A stretch of DNA of 64,000 nt from Neobacillus mesonae (lineage in GTDB: Bacteria > Bacillota > Bacilli > Bacillales > Cytobacillaceae), in the NCBI RefSeq assembly GCF_001636315.1, contig NZ_KV440949.1:5350084-5414083 (forward strand), read 5' to 3'. Each line of letters opens with the position of its first letter. Position 1 is the stretch's first letter. Positions 32,705 through 41,664 of this stretch are shown piece after piece. Under the pieces are notes generated by a model, which saw only the letters and a list, made by a program, of their open reading frames with translations, searched no databases and was not told the DNA's origin. Position numbers and translations under genes: made by a program.

Positions 32705-32785
32705 TTATGCCTTAAAATGATCGATTCGTTGTTGCAGCTTGGATGAGCTGGAAAACTGAGCGTTCCAATTTTTATTTGCCCACAT
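32705..32785 (-). CDS. possible 26-residue ORF coupled to the alcohol dehydrogenase
   Basis: The ATG overlaps the alcohol dehydrogenase stop codon (GTGTAATG) and an AAGGTG sits just upstream, an arrangement typical of translational coupling. The product would be a polar peptide rich in Asn, Ser, Lys and Gln. It lies between the dehydrogenase and mmsA. It could be chance. Confidence 0.25.
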   Translation of the reverse strand: MWANKNWNAQFSSSSKLQQRIDHFKA

Positions 32786-33990
32786 TACACCTTCGTTTCC
32801 TTTAAAAACTGATAATGGTAACAAGTATGATATAACTCAACTAATTCGCTATGTGTTGGTATGCGTGGATTGTTTCCCGGACTGCCGCTGGCAATGGCGT
32901 CTACCGCCATTTTTTCGACAACCCTTTCAAATTCTTCCTGGTCAATTCCCCAGCCTTTTAAATTAGGAATACTCAATTTCCGGCATAGTTCCTTTACCGA
33001 GCAGACAGCGATTTCCGCTGCTTTCTCATTTGTAAGAGTTCTACTCTCTGGATCAAAAATCCTGCCCATATCGGCTAACCGGTCAATACAAGCTTCTTTA
33101 CTAAACTCTAACACCGCGGGCAGCAGCATCGCGTTGGAAATGCCGTGCGGTACATGAAACAAGGCGCCAATCGGGCGGGACATTCCATGAACGAGACAAA
33201 CCGACGCATTTGAAAAGGCCATTCCCGCCTGCAGTGACCCCAAGGACATCGCTTCACGAGCATCGATATTTTCGCCGTCATGATAGGCAGTCAGTAAATT
33301 AGCCACTATTAATTTCATAGCTGACAATGCCAAAGTATCGGTCATGGGGTGAGCTTTTCTAGAAAGATAAGCCTCAATCGCATGGCTAAGGGCATCAACT
33401 CCGGTTGCGGATGTTACACTTTTTGGTGAGGTGACCGTCAACAAAGGATCAACAATTGCCACTTCAGGCATAAAGGCTGGCTGCTTGATCATCATTTTGA
33501 CATCATTTGTTGTATTCGTTATAACCGTAGCATCCGTTGCTTCTGAGCCTGTGCCTGCTGTTGTTGGAATCGAAATATGTGGGATTGGCGGGTTCTCAAC
33601 CATTTTCTTCTCTCCCATGTAATCTCCAACATATCCCCCATTGGTAGCAACGACCGCAATAGATTTTGCTGTATCAATACAGCTTCCTCCGCCTAATGAT
33701 ATGACTAAATCACAATTCTCCTGTTTAAAAAGTGCAAGGGCTTCAGCTACGTAAACATCGGTCGGTTCTGAATTAACACCAAGATATACAACAGAGTTTA
33801 CGCCAGTATTCCGCAGAAGATTTCGGCAATTCTCAATATACCCTAAGTCTTCCATGATTTTATCACTGACAATAAGTGCTTTCTTACCTCTTGATGCTGC
33901 TTCCTTTCCTATATTTTTGAAAGCACTCCTGCCATAAAAAATAGATTTTGGTGTCCGAAATACAGCAAAATTTTGCAATTCTACCCCCAC
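32785..33990 (-). CDS. iron-containing alcohol dehydrogenase (group III)
   Basis: A 401-residue metal-dependent alcohol dehydrogenase. The NAD site GGGSCIDTAKSIA is at about 103, the substrate/metal region TTAGTGSEATDA, and iron ligands Asp202-like (TGVDALSHAIEAY) and His residues (HGMSRPIGALFHVPHG). First gene behind a near-perfect sigma-54 promoter and adjacent to a sigma-54 activator; it probably oxidises an alcohol to the aldehyde or semialdehyde used by MmsA. Confidence 0.9.
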   Translation of the reverse strand: MGVELQNFAVFRTPKSIFYGRSAFKNIGKEAASRGKKALIVSDKIMEDLGYIENCRNLLRNTGVNSVVYLGVNSEPTDVYVAEALALFKQENCDLVISLGGGSCIDTAKSIAVVATNGGYVGDYMGEKKMVENPPIPHISIPTTAGTGSEATDATVITNTTNDVKMMIKQPAFMPEVAIVDPLLTVTSPKSVTSATGVDALSHAIEAYLSRKAHPMTDTLALSAMKLIVANLLTAYHDGENIDAREAMSLGSLQAGMAFSNASVCLVHGMSRPIGALFHVPHGISNAMLLPAVLEFSKEACIDRLADMGRIFDPESRTLTNEKAAEIAVCSVKELCRKLSIPNLKGWGIDQEEFERVVEKMAVDAIASGSPGNNPRIPTHSELVELYHTCYHYQFLKETKV

Positions 33991-34019
33991 CCCTTATAAT
34001 TCTTGTCACTTATTTAAAT

Positions 34020-34035
34020 TGCAAGAATTGTGCCA
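34020..34035 (-). promoter_or_regulatory. sigma-54 (-24/-12) promoter of the alcohol dehydrogenase operon
   Basis: The minus strand reads TGGCAC-AATTC-TTGCA, a perfect match to the core consensus, 30 bp upstream of the dehydrogenase start codon. Confidence 0.92.
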
Positions 34036-34089
34036 AAAGGTAAAAGGTTTATTATCAGCCTGTTTTTACGTTCATATGTAGATTTCTCA

Positions 34090-34126
34090 CTACAAGTGTA
34101 GATTTTATGTAGTGTAGTCACTACAC
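34090..34126. promoter_or_regulatory. candidate enhancer sites for the CBS-PAS sigma-54 activator
   Basis: Two related dyads, CTACA-AG-TGTAG (34090-34101) and GTGTAGT-C-ACTACAC (34112-34126), share the half-site GTGTAG/CTACAC with centres about 23-24 bp apart and lie 55-105 bp upstream of the -24/-12 promoter. Placement fits tandem dimers of an enhancer-binding protein. Confidence 0.65.
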
Positions 34127-34149
34127 AAATAACAGCACAATACATTGAA

Positions 34150-35943
34150 TTAATAGATTTCATGTCTTTTCAATTTTTGATAAAGAGTAGTCCGGTGGAT
34201 ACCAAGAATTTCGGCTGCTTTCGATTTGTTTCCACCTGCATTCTTCAACGCTTTTAAAATCATTTCCTTTTCTTTTCTGCTGCCTTCCATCTTAGCTTCT
34301 TGGATTAATGTTGGCGCAACAATTTGTGGTATTCGCTGCTCTATTTTTCTCGCACCCGGCCCTTTCATCGGAATTGGTAAATGCTCTAAATCTATTACCT
34401 GCTCATCCACAAGGGTTACCAATCTTTCAATTGTATTGACTAACTCCCTAATATTCCCCCGCCATGAATAGTCGATAAATGCTGTAACCGCTGCTTGTGT
34501 TAATGATTTAACCTTTATTTGATAACGATCACAAATTTCCTTCATATAATGAGCTATTAAAATAGGAATATCCTTTTTACGCTCTCTTAACGGCGGCAGC
34601 ATTAGCTGGATAATATTTAAACGATAATATAAATCCTCACGAAATTGACCATTATCGACCATTTCTTTCAAGTCTCGGTTCGTAGCCCCAATGATTCTTA
34701 CATTGATAGAATATTTCTTTATTCCTCCAACACGTTCAACTTCTTTTTCCTGCAGAACGCGCAACAGCTTTGTTTGCATAATTAGCGGCAATTCACCAAT
34801 TTCATCCAAAAATATCGTACCGTTATTCGCTAGTTCAAATTTACCGGGTTTCCCGCCTTTTTTAGCACCTGTAAAGGCACCATCATCGTAACCAAACAGC
34901 TCTGATTCGAATAAATTATCGGGTATTGCGCCGCAGTTTACGCTAATAAACGGCCCCTTTGAAAAAGGACTTAAGTTGTGAATGCTTTTGGCAAACATTT
35001 CTTTCCCTGTACCGCTCTCGCCCATGATTAAAACGGTGGCGGCTGTTCTTGCTGCTCTTCTTGCCATCCGCTTAACATGTGAGATTTCTTCACTCGTCCC
35101 AATAATTTGATCCAGTGTCAAACGGCTGTCCTTTTCTTGTTTGAGGGATAAAAGTTCTTTATTAGGCTGCTTTTGATGATTATTTTCCAACAACTTTTCA
35201 TATATTTTATATACTTCGGTAACGCCTTCAAAAATAAGCATTCCAATCGCCCCAACAACACGCGCCTCTCGCCAGATGGGAATACGGTGCACAACCATAT
35301 CTTCACCATGGATGGTTTGCAGGACACCCCGAGCTGGAATACCAGTTTTGACAGTCAGATGAAGCTGCGTATTTTCAATGACTTCGGTAACGTGCCTTCC
35401 AATGGCTTCCTCTCGTTTGATACCGATAAATCGACAGTAGGCTTCATTAAATTCCTGAAGGATGCCATTTTCATCTACAACTGCAATGCCTTCATAAGCA
35501 CTCTCAAGGATCGCCTCCAAGGCTTCAGCTGAGTTTTGTTTTTGTTCTAATTGGTAAAGATATTTTGAAAACCCATCTAGAATATCCCGCCTTGTTAAGA
35601 CTCCAACAAGAATCCCTCGATCATCAACCACAGGCAAGTGGTCAAATGGCAGAGAATAAACTTGTAAAATAGAATCGTTTTGACGGATCTTCGTAATATT
35701 TCGTAGTAAAATACTGCTTGCCATTTGCTCACCATTTATTCCATTTACATAGCTATTTAATAATTTTCGGATCGTAATCATCCCTAAAAACTGATGATAC
35801 CGATCAAGCATTGGCAGACAATCAACCCGCAGTATCTCCATCTTCTGGGCAACTTCCCGAATCAGCTCCCCCTCCAAAACATAATAAGGACTAGGAGTCA
35901 TCCAATTCTTCACCTGCAGCACCTCAGCAAAACGCTCCCCCAA
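34150..35943 (-). CDS. sigma-54-dependent activator with CBS pair and PAS domain
   Basis: A 597-residue enhancer-binding protein. Two CBS motifs (about residues 5-135; VLEGELIREVAQKM, LPVVDDRGILVGVLTRRDIL) are followed by a PAS domain (about 145-260; AVVDENGILQEFNEAYCRFIG), the AAA+ domain with GESGTGKE, GAFTGA and TIFLDEIGE, and a Fis-type HTH (KSKAAEILGIHRTTLYQKL). It starts at TTG at 35943, 6 bases after GAGGAGG; an ATG eight codons upstream lacks a site and runs into a palindromic repeat. CBS domains suggest sensing of adenine nucleotides or NAD-type ligands. It probably activates the adjacent dehydrogenase operon. Confidence 0.92.
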   Translation of the reverse strand: MGERFAEVLQVKNWMTPSPYYVLEGELIREVAQKMEILRVDCLPMLDRYHQFLGMITIRKLLNSYVNGINGEQMASSILLRNITKIRQNDSILQVYSLPFDHLPVVDDRGILVGVLTRRDILDGFSKYLYQLEQKQNSAEALEAILESAYEGIAVVDENGILQEFNEAYCRFIGIKREEAIGRHVTEVIENTQLHLTVKTGIPARGVLQTIHGEDMVVHRIPIWREARVVGAIGMLIFEGVTEVYKIYEKLLENNHQKQPNKELLSLKQEKDSRLTLDQIIGTSEEISHVKRMARRAARTAATVLIMGESGTGKEMFAKSIHNLSPFSKGPFISVNCGAIPDNLFESELFGYDDGAFTGAKKGGKPGKFELANNGTIFLDEIGELPLIMQTKLLRVLQEKEVERVGGIKKYSINVRIIGATNRDLKEMVDNGQFREDLYYRLNIIQLMLPPLRERKKDIPILIAHYMKEICDRYQIKVKSLTQAAVTAFIDYSWRGNIRELVNTIERLVTLVDEQVIDLEHLPIPMKGPGARKIEQRIPQIVAPTLIQEAKMEGSRKEKEMILKALKNAGGNKSKAAEILGIHRTTLYQKLKRHEIY

Positions 35944-35968
35944 AATGATCCTCCTCTCTTGAAGCATA

Positions 35969-36013
35969 GGGACGGTTCTTCTGCTTCATAGGATGAAGCG
36001 GAGGAACCGTCCC
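35969..36013. repeat. dispersed palindromic element, copy 5
   Basis: Arms GGGACGGTTCTTCTGCTTCAT (21 bases; inner part pairs with ATGAAGC) and GGAACCGTCCC. It fills the gap between the Ggt stop and the sigma-54 activator start. Confidence 0.85.
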
Positions 36014-36019
36014 TCTGTT

Positions 36020-37786
36020 TTATCTATTTCCTTTGAAATTAACGCCAATCGCGGCGCCGTTGCGGCTGGAGTCAGCTACTCCCTTAAAGCTGCCATTTTC
36101 CTGATCGATTAGAATGCTTTGAACATTTCCGATATCTACTGGGCTTGTTCCAAATTTATGGCCCATGGAATTAAGTTTTTTTAGAACATCTGCAGGAACA
36201 CCTGATTCAAAGCGGTAAGAACTTAAGCTGTTTGTGTAAATTCGGGGTTCCTCTACTGCCGCCTTAAGCTCCATATCATACTCAATGGCATATAGAATCG
36301 TCTGAAGTACAGATGTGATAATAGTCGCGCCGCCTGGTGATCCAACGGTTAATACCGGTTTGTCATCCTTAAAGACAATCGTCGGCGTCATACTGCTTAA
36401 TGGACGTTTATTCGGCTGGACCTCATTTGCGCCCCCTGGAACAGCATCAAAGTCTGTTAATTCATTATTTAACATAAAGCCATATCCCGGCACCATAATT
36501 CCCGTACCAAATAATTGTTCAATCGTCGTTGTATAAGAAACAACATTTCCCCAGCGGTCTGCTACCGTGAAATGAGTTGTTTCACCATACTTATTATTTT
36601 CGGGTTGCTTCGTCAGCTGATAATTTGCAGTAGTAGATTCATATTTCCAAGGGTCGCCAGCCTTAGGAGTGTTGTTCACACTTGTTAAACTAATCAGCTT
36701 TTGACGCTCCTTGATGTAATCTGGATGTAATAACCCTTTAATCGGCACATTGACAAATTCCGGGTCACCTGCATATGCAGCACGGTCTGCGTAAGCAAAA
36801 TGCATCGTTTCTGCAAGTAGATGATATTTTTCCCAGGATTTCACATCGTATTGTGATAGATTATAATCATCCAAAATCTTCAGCATTTGTAATAGGAATA
36901 CACCGCCTGAGCTTGGCGGAGGCATGCTAGCAATCTGGTAACCTTGATAATCGCCCCAGATTGGCTTATCAATTGTTACGCCATATTTGTTTAAATCGGC
37001 CGTTGTCATCGAACCGCCAAATTTTTGAACGGTATCGGCAATGGCTTTAGAAATCTGCCCGTTGTAAAATGCGTCAGCACCTTTCGCACGAATCAGTTTA
37101 AAGGTGTTTGCCAAATCCTTTTGAACAAGGAGATCTCCTTCCTTCAATGGCTTTCCATTTGGAAGAAAGACGTCCTTTGCTGCTGATTTTGCAAGCTTGT
37201 CTTTGTTGTCTTCAATCGCATTGGCCAGCACAGATTCAATTGGGAAGCCTTTATCGGCAAGCTTAACCGCCGGGCCAATCAGCTGCTGCATTGGGCGGGT
37301 TCCCCATTTTTCCAGAGCTGTTTCAAGTCCCTTTAATGTTCCCGGAACACCAACTGCTTTACCACTTTCCACCCGCACATCAAAAGGAATGGCTTTTCCG
37401 TTTTTGTCTAAAAACATATCTGGTGTTGCTCCTTGTGGTGCACGCTCCCGGCTATTAATGATTGTAGTATCCTTTGTCTTTCCATCATACACCATCATAA
37501 ATCCGCCGCCGCCAATACCGGACATCATCGGTTCGACAACGTTTAGAGCGAATTGAATCGCCACTGCCGCGTCAATTGCATTTCCACCGGTTCTTAGCAC
37601 TTCAGCCCCAATTTCAGATGCCAGCGGATGAGCAGTTGCTACCATCCCATCTTTTCCAACCGCTACCTGACTGTACTTTCCGTAATCTACCTCTTTCCCT
37701 TTAGCAAACGTACTAAAAGGCAGTGTTCCGAAAATTAATAGAACACTAAACAAAACTAAGAAACTAGCCTTCCCGGTTCTTTTCAA
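36020..37786 (-). CDS. ggt: gamma-glutamyltransferase, secreted
   Basis: Extracellular Ntn-hydrolase (588 aa) that cleaves gamma-glutamyl bonds in glutathione and polyglutamate. The N-terminal signal peptide (FLVLFSVLLIFGTLPFSTFA) is followed by the large subunit; autoprocessing would occur before the nucleophilic Thr in KYGETTHFTVAD (about residue 399), giving the small subunit with SPGGATIITS. All key blocks are intact. It is a single gene, bounded by palindromic element copy 5 downstream. Confidence 0.95.
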   Translation of the reverse strand: MKRTGKASFLVLFSVLLIFGTLPFSTFAKGKEVDYGKYSQVAVGKDGMVATAHPLASEIGAEVLRTGGNAIDAAVAIQFALNVVEPMMSGIGGGGFMMVYDGKTKDTTIINSRERAPQGATPDMFLDKNGKAIPFDVRVESGKAVGVPGTLKGLETALEKWGTRPMQQLIGPAVKLADKGFPIESVLANAIEDNKDKLAKSAAKDVFLPNGKPLKEGDLLVQKDLANTFKLIRAKGADAFYNGQISKAIADTVQKFGGSMTTADLNKYGVTIDKPIWGDYQGYQIASMPPPSSGGVFLLQMLKILDDYNLSQYDVKSWEKYHLLAETMHFAYADRAAYAGDPEFVNVPIKGLLHPDYIKERQKLISLTSVNNTPKAGDPWKYESTTANYQLTKQPENNKYGETTHFTVADRWGNVVSYTTTIEQLFGTGIMVPGYGFMLNNELTDFDAVPGGANEVQPNKRPLSSMTPTIVFKDDKPVLTVGSPGGATIITSVLQTILYAIEYDMELKAAVEEPRIYTNSLSSYRFESGVPADVLKKLNSMGHKFGTSPVDIGNVQSILIDQENGSFKGVADSSRNGAAIGVNFKGNR

Positions 37787-37937
37787 CCCTATCTCCTCCT
37801 CAAAATAGATTGTTCTATTTTATTTTACCAAAATGGCGGAAGAGTCGGAAAATTATTACTATAATTCCTAATTTTTGATCCAAATTTACTAGACTATGTA
37901 TAGATAAGCAGTTCTTTTACTTCATTTAAGAGCAAAA

Positions 37938-37972
37938 ACAGAGGGGTGAATATCATCCCTCTGTCTTATCAA
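37938..37972 (-). terminator. hairpin after the subtilase gene
   Basis: ACAGAGGG / CCCTCTGT 8-bp stem with an 11-base loop, 13 bases beyond the protease stop; the minus-strand exit is TTTTTGCTC. Confidence 0.75.
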
Positions 37973-37977
37973 GTGCC

Positions 37978-39246
37978 CTATTTTACTCTAGCAAAGCCAA
38001 ATCCTGAAGCAATGTCGTCTCCTGTTGCTGCACTGTAGCCGCCTTTGATGTCATATAGTTTGGCTCTTCTTTGCAGTTCCGTGCGAAGCTGAGTATTTGT
38101 CCAGGATGGATAGGATGACCAGATTTTTGCCGCTAAACCTGCCACGTGCGGAGTAGCCATCGACGTTCCGCTGATGGTATTATAATTTCCATCGTACCAA
38201 GTGGAAAGAATGTTGCTGCCCGGTGCTGAAATTTCCACATCACGTTCTTGAATAATATAGTCCCCAGCCGTCGCGGAGTTACCACGTGAAGAGTAGTTAG
38301 CTACACGATACGTTCCATTTTGCTGGACATTTTCTAAAGCCGCTACTGCGATCGCATTTTTCAAGGCCCCAGGATATTCAATCGTATTATTGGCATATCC
38401 GCTGTTACCAGCAGCTGCCACAACCAGAGCTCCTTTGCTATAAGCATAATCTACAGCACTCGCAATCATACTGTCTTTTCCACTTGAACCAAGCGACATG
38501 GAAATAACAACCTTTGTACCCGTTCTTACACCTTCATCCGCCGCATGCCGGATTGCGCCGGCAATATCATCGGAATAGCCGGATCCCCTGTCATTTAACA
38601 CCTTGTATGCCCAAAGTTTCGCTTGAGGTGCTACTCCATAAATCCCTAAATTATCCGATGCCCCGTGAGCAAGAGCGGTCCCGGCTACATGCGTACCATG
38701 TCCATTACGGTCCGTACATGTACCATTAACCATGGAATAAGAAGTTTGTGAAAAATCTTTACATTGTTCCCCGCTTCCGGCTAAATCGTAATGATTAATG
38801 TAAACGCCTGTGTCTAAAACGGCAATCTTAATACTAGCGCCACCGGAGGTACTAGTAAGGTTGGCATCGTTATAAATGGCTTTAATTCCCCATGGAGTTC
38901 TAGTTTCAGGAAGGGCGGCAGTCACTGTTTTTCCAGCCTTTGCTTCCGACCTGTTCTCCATCTGATCTAACTGAACCTCTGGAACCTTTTCTATCGTTAA
39001 ATTTTTGTTTTTCGATAAAGCTTGAAACTGTTTAGCATTTACAGTCGTTGTAAAGCCCTCATTCCCAAAATCCCAGCGTGTGCCGTAAGTTTGCTTAGCT
39101 TTCCCTCTTTCGGCACTCGGTCCTTTAATAATGACACGAAATGCTTCATTAGCATTTTGCCCTTCAGCAAAAGCCCCGGTGGCAAACAATGACACCACCA
39201 TTAAAACTCCCAGTAATGCAGAACCTAACTTCTTAACCTTCTTCAT
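37978..39246 (-). CDS. secreted subtilisin-like serine protease (S8)
   Basis: Exported alkaline-type protease of 422 residues. Signal peptide to about residue 29 (LLGVLMVVSLFATGAFA), an about 95-residue inhibitor-like propeptide, then the catalytic domain with Asp in IAVLDTGV (about 147), His in NGHGTHVAGT (about 183) and Ser in GTSMATPHVAG (about 361). The two Cys (EQCKDF, GTCTD) flank the His loop and could form a disulphide, unusual among simple subtilisins. Start ATG at 39246 after GGGAAGAGG is preferred over the longer frame. Confidence 0.93.
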   Translation of the reverse strand: MKKVKKLGSALLGVLMVVSLFATGAFAEGQNANEAFRVIIKGPSAERGKAKQTYGTRWDFGNEGFTTTVNAKQFQALSKNKNLTIEKVPEVQLDQMENRSEAKAGKTVTAALPETRTPWGIKAIYNDANLTSTSGGASIKIAVLDTGVYINHYDLAGSGEQCKDFSQTSYSMVNGTCTDRNGHGTHVAGTALAHGASDNLGIYGVAPQAKLWAYKVLNDRGSGYSDDIAGAIRHAADEGVRTGTKVVISMSLGSSGKDSMIASAVDYAYSKGALVVAAAGNSGYANNTIEYPGALKNAIAVAALENVQQNGTYRVANYSSRGNSATAGDYIIQERDVEISAPGSNILSTWYDGNYNTISGTSMATPHVAGLAAKIWSSYPSWTNTQLRTELQRRAKLYDIKGGYSAATGDDIASGFGFARVK

Positions 39247-39390
39247 TCCTCTTCCCCTCTCTGTTATATGTAGCAGCCATTTGACTGCACTACTCATGTT
39301 TATTGGGGATTCATTCTTTTATGAATGCGTTTACATCACTGGGAGTTGGGAAAATTTTCGTTAAAGTTACCTGCTTAAAAATACAAAAAA

Positions 39391-39428
39391 GAGACAAAAA
39401 CTGTAGCACTTAAGCTCAGTTTTGTCTC
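39391..39428 (-). terminator. terminator hairpin
   Basis: GAGACAAAAACTG and CAGTTTTGTCTC with a 13-base loop; on the minus strand it exits into TTTTTT. It serves the methyltransferase gene ending at 39484. Confidence 0.8.
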
Positions 39429-39438
39429 TTATGTCTAA

Positions 39439-39475
39439 GGGAAGGCGTTCTTTATGATGCATGAGAACCGTCCCC
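39439..39475. repeat. dispersed palindromic element, copy 6 (degenerate)
   Basis: GGGAAGGCGTTCT and AGAACCGTCCCC with a partly paired middle (TATGATGCATGA); 9 bases beyond the methyltransferase stop. Confidence 0.7.
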
Positions 39476-39483
39476 GTGTTTCA

Positions 39484-40125
39484 TTATTGATTCACTGATT
39501 CTACATAAACAAATAAATCACCGTAGTATTTTTGGACTTTAATAATGGTTATACCGTGGGTTTCTAGTAGTTTAATTGTGTTTCGATTTAAGCAGCAGCC
39601 ATCACAAATTTTTTTCCAAAATGGTGTCAGCATCTCTTGAAGGGATGCTAGAAAGCGATTTTTCATTTTTACATGTTCAAAAAGAAGAATTTTCCCGCCA
39701 GGTTTGCATACTCTTTTCATTTCCATTATCGCCTTTTCCGGATTAGGAATAGTACAAAAGACAAGTGTTGCCACAATTGTATCAAAGTGCCCGTCTTCAA
39801 AAGGCAAAGCTTCCGCACTTGCCTTAACGACTTCAATCGGAACTTTAGATTGATTGATTTTTGAAAAAGACTGCTCCATCATATGCTCGCTCGGTTCCAC
39901 GGCGGTTACTTTGTCAGCAGTTCGATAAAAAGGAAAATTCACCCCAGTCCCCGAACCCAATTCAAGAACCCGCCCTGTCGCATTCGATAATAGTTCTATC
40001 CGTATCCTCTTAAACTTCCTTTTTTCCAACGGTCTCATAAAAAAATCATACCAAAACGCAAAATGTCGATGCACTAAACTCCATCCCTTATCCTTGACGA
40101 AACATGGGTAGTTTTTTTGTCTCAT
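39484..40125 (-). CDS. class I SAM-dependent methyltransferase (PmtA/UbiE-like)
   Basis: A 213-residue methyltransferase with motif I RVLELGSGTGVN (about 53), beta-2 acidic end TAVEPSEHM and the post-motif PFEDGHFDTIVATLVFCTI. The N-terminal Phe/Trp-rich helix (HFAFWYDFFMRPLEK) and overall order resemble phospholipid or small-molecule methyltransferases of Bacillus. Monocistronic; substrate unknown. Confidence 0.82.
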   Translation of the reverse strand: MRQKNYPCFVKDKGWSLVHRHFAFWYDFFMRPLEKRKFKRIRIELLSNATGRVLELGSGTGVNFPFYRTADKVTAVEPSEHMMEQSFSKINQSKVPIEVVKASAEALPFEDGHFDTIVATLVFCTIPNPEKAIMEMKRVCKPGGKILLFEHVKMKNRFLASLQEMLTPFWKKICDGCCLNRNTIKLLETHGITIIKVQKYYGDLFVYVESVNQ

Positions 40126-40203
40126 CTTTGAAATTAACTTCTACTTTATTATAAGAGCAGTACTTAGATATGCAAAGTGATTCAAAATTATAAACACAAG
40201 GCT

Positions 40204-40557
40204 TTATCCATCTTTGGCAAAATCTCTACTAAGGTTATTTAAAGTATGAAGCCTTCCTGAAAACAAAAATAAATCACTGTAGTTATTTATTACATACTCT
40301 TCAATAATCGTAAACCCTTCATGAAATTGGTTCACCAAATAATGGGTGTACTTTTCATCCCAGTCAAATTGATTGATTCTACGCAGTTCATCTGCAATGA
40401 TTTGAAATTTAAAATCCTCCATGATCAGCTTTATTTGATACACCTTTTGAGGATTGGAGTGAAAGCTGTTTTTATTTTCATGACTTTTCCGAACATACTT
40501 TATAAAATCAGCAATATTTTCCGCCAGCAGGTTCGCTTTTTGCATTTCAAAGTTCAT
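40204..40557 (-). CDS. hypothetical protein
   Basis: A 117-residue soluble protein without recognised domain, predicted mainly helical (LLAENIADFIKYVRKS, IIADELRRINQFDWDEKY). The ATG at 40557 has AGGAGGA 7-8 bases upstream, better than the ATG eight codons earlier. Isolated gene. Confidence 0.6.
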   Translation of the reverse strand: MNFEMQKANLLAENIADFIKYVRKSHENKNSFHSNPQKVYQIKLIMEDFKFQIIADELRRINQFDWDEKYTHYLVNQFHEGFTIIEEYVINNYSDLFLFSGRLHTLNNLSRDFAKDG

Positions 40558-40675
40558 ACATCTCTCCTCCTGTTTAATCACCGGTTCTTTAAGAAGAGTG
40601 TATGATTTAAAACTCTATGATAAAACTCCCCTTAAATTCTTGTGGAATATGAGACAAGCGAACCGCATCCATCAT

Positions 40676-41392
40676 CTATTTTTTGTCATGGATAATTTTT
40701 TCTATTTGGAGCATGACCGATAGGACGTGGAGGAATGCTTCGTGCTGGGTTGCATTTTTTGAATGTTTTTCATAATGGTGATGAAAGCAGCTGGCAATGG
40801 CTTCTCGTGCTTCATAATTAAAGCGATAAAAATCACTGATTGGGAAATATAATGAACCGCCCAGCGGCATGAGCGTCCCGACGGCAATCTCGCCTTTCTT
40901 GGGAGGAACTAATTTTAAGTCCGGTACTATTATTTCAAGCGTTTGTTGGTTTAAAATATCAACAGCGATAAAGTAGCGTTCATTAACTTTAGTCCCAATA
41001 AAATAAAATTTCGGCACCATTCTTACGCACTCCCTAAGCCATGAATCAAAAAATGGACGGTTTCTCAAAGTAAAATGATGATCAGCAATATAGTCTTCCA
41101 TACAGTTTCTGCCACTTTTCTCAGTCGCTTCGTAAAATAGTTTCCACCAAAACAAATTGTCAAGGAGGTTCTTCTGCTTTTCAAGCTGCGGTTTAATATC
41201 ATCGATAAATTCCTGCAAAATATCCAGATTTTCATCATCATAATATTGGTCTAATGCATAGGCCTTAAAATCTGGAAAAACCTCGGTCACCATGATTTCA
41301 CGTAACTCTTCTGATACGGGATAATCCCTCCGAAACCGTTTGGCAGTCATATCCGATTGAATTAATTCAAAAACCGTATCTTGCTTTTTCAT
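40676..41392 (-). CDS. hypothetical protein
   Basis: A 238-residue soluble protein, rich in aromatic residues (LLDNLFWWKLFYEA, MVPKFYFIGTKVNERYF), with GGAT before the ATG. No family recognised. Single gene, same strand as its neighbours but with wide gaps. Confidence 0.6.
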   Translation of the reverse strand: MKKQDTVFELIQSDMTAKRFRRDYPVSEELREIMVTEVFPDFKAYALDQYYDDENLDILQEFIDDIKPQLEKQKNLLDNLFWWKLFYEATEKSGRNCMEDYIADHHFTLRNRPFFDSWLRECVRMVPKFYFIGTKVNERYFIAVDILNQQTLEIIVPDLKLVPPKKGEIAVGTLMPLGGSLYFPISDFYRFNYEAREAIASCFHHHYEKHSKNATQHEAFLHVLSVMLQIEKIIHDKK

Positions 41393-41633
41393 CCATACAC
41401 CAATCCTTTCAAACTCCGTCTAAATTATATGTAAAAGCCGGTAAGACATAGATGTACAAATTTAAATTAAGGAAATTGAAAATTGTAGAAAGTAAATAGG
41501 AAGGTTCGAAGAAAAGAGGTAATAATTCGGTGCTGAAAAAATTATAGCATTAAATCATTAAAAACAGGTCTTTATTTCGACATATTTCACCAATTTGTAA
41601 AAATTTTAGGAATGTTTTTTTATAACCATTGAA

Positions 41634-41663
41634 AAAAGACAGGACATTTGCCCTGTCTTTTTT
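41634..41663 (-). terminator. bidirectional-type terminator after MOSC gene
   Basis: AAAAGACAGG / CCTGTCTTTT with an 8-base loop, A6 before and T6 after, directly beyond the MOSC stop codon. Confidence 0.85.
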
Positions 41664-41664
41664 G

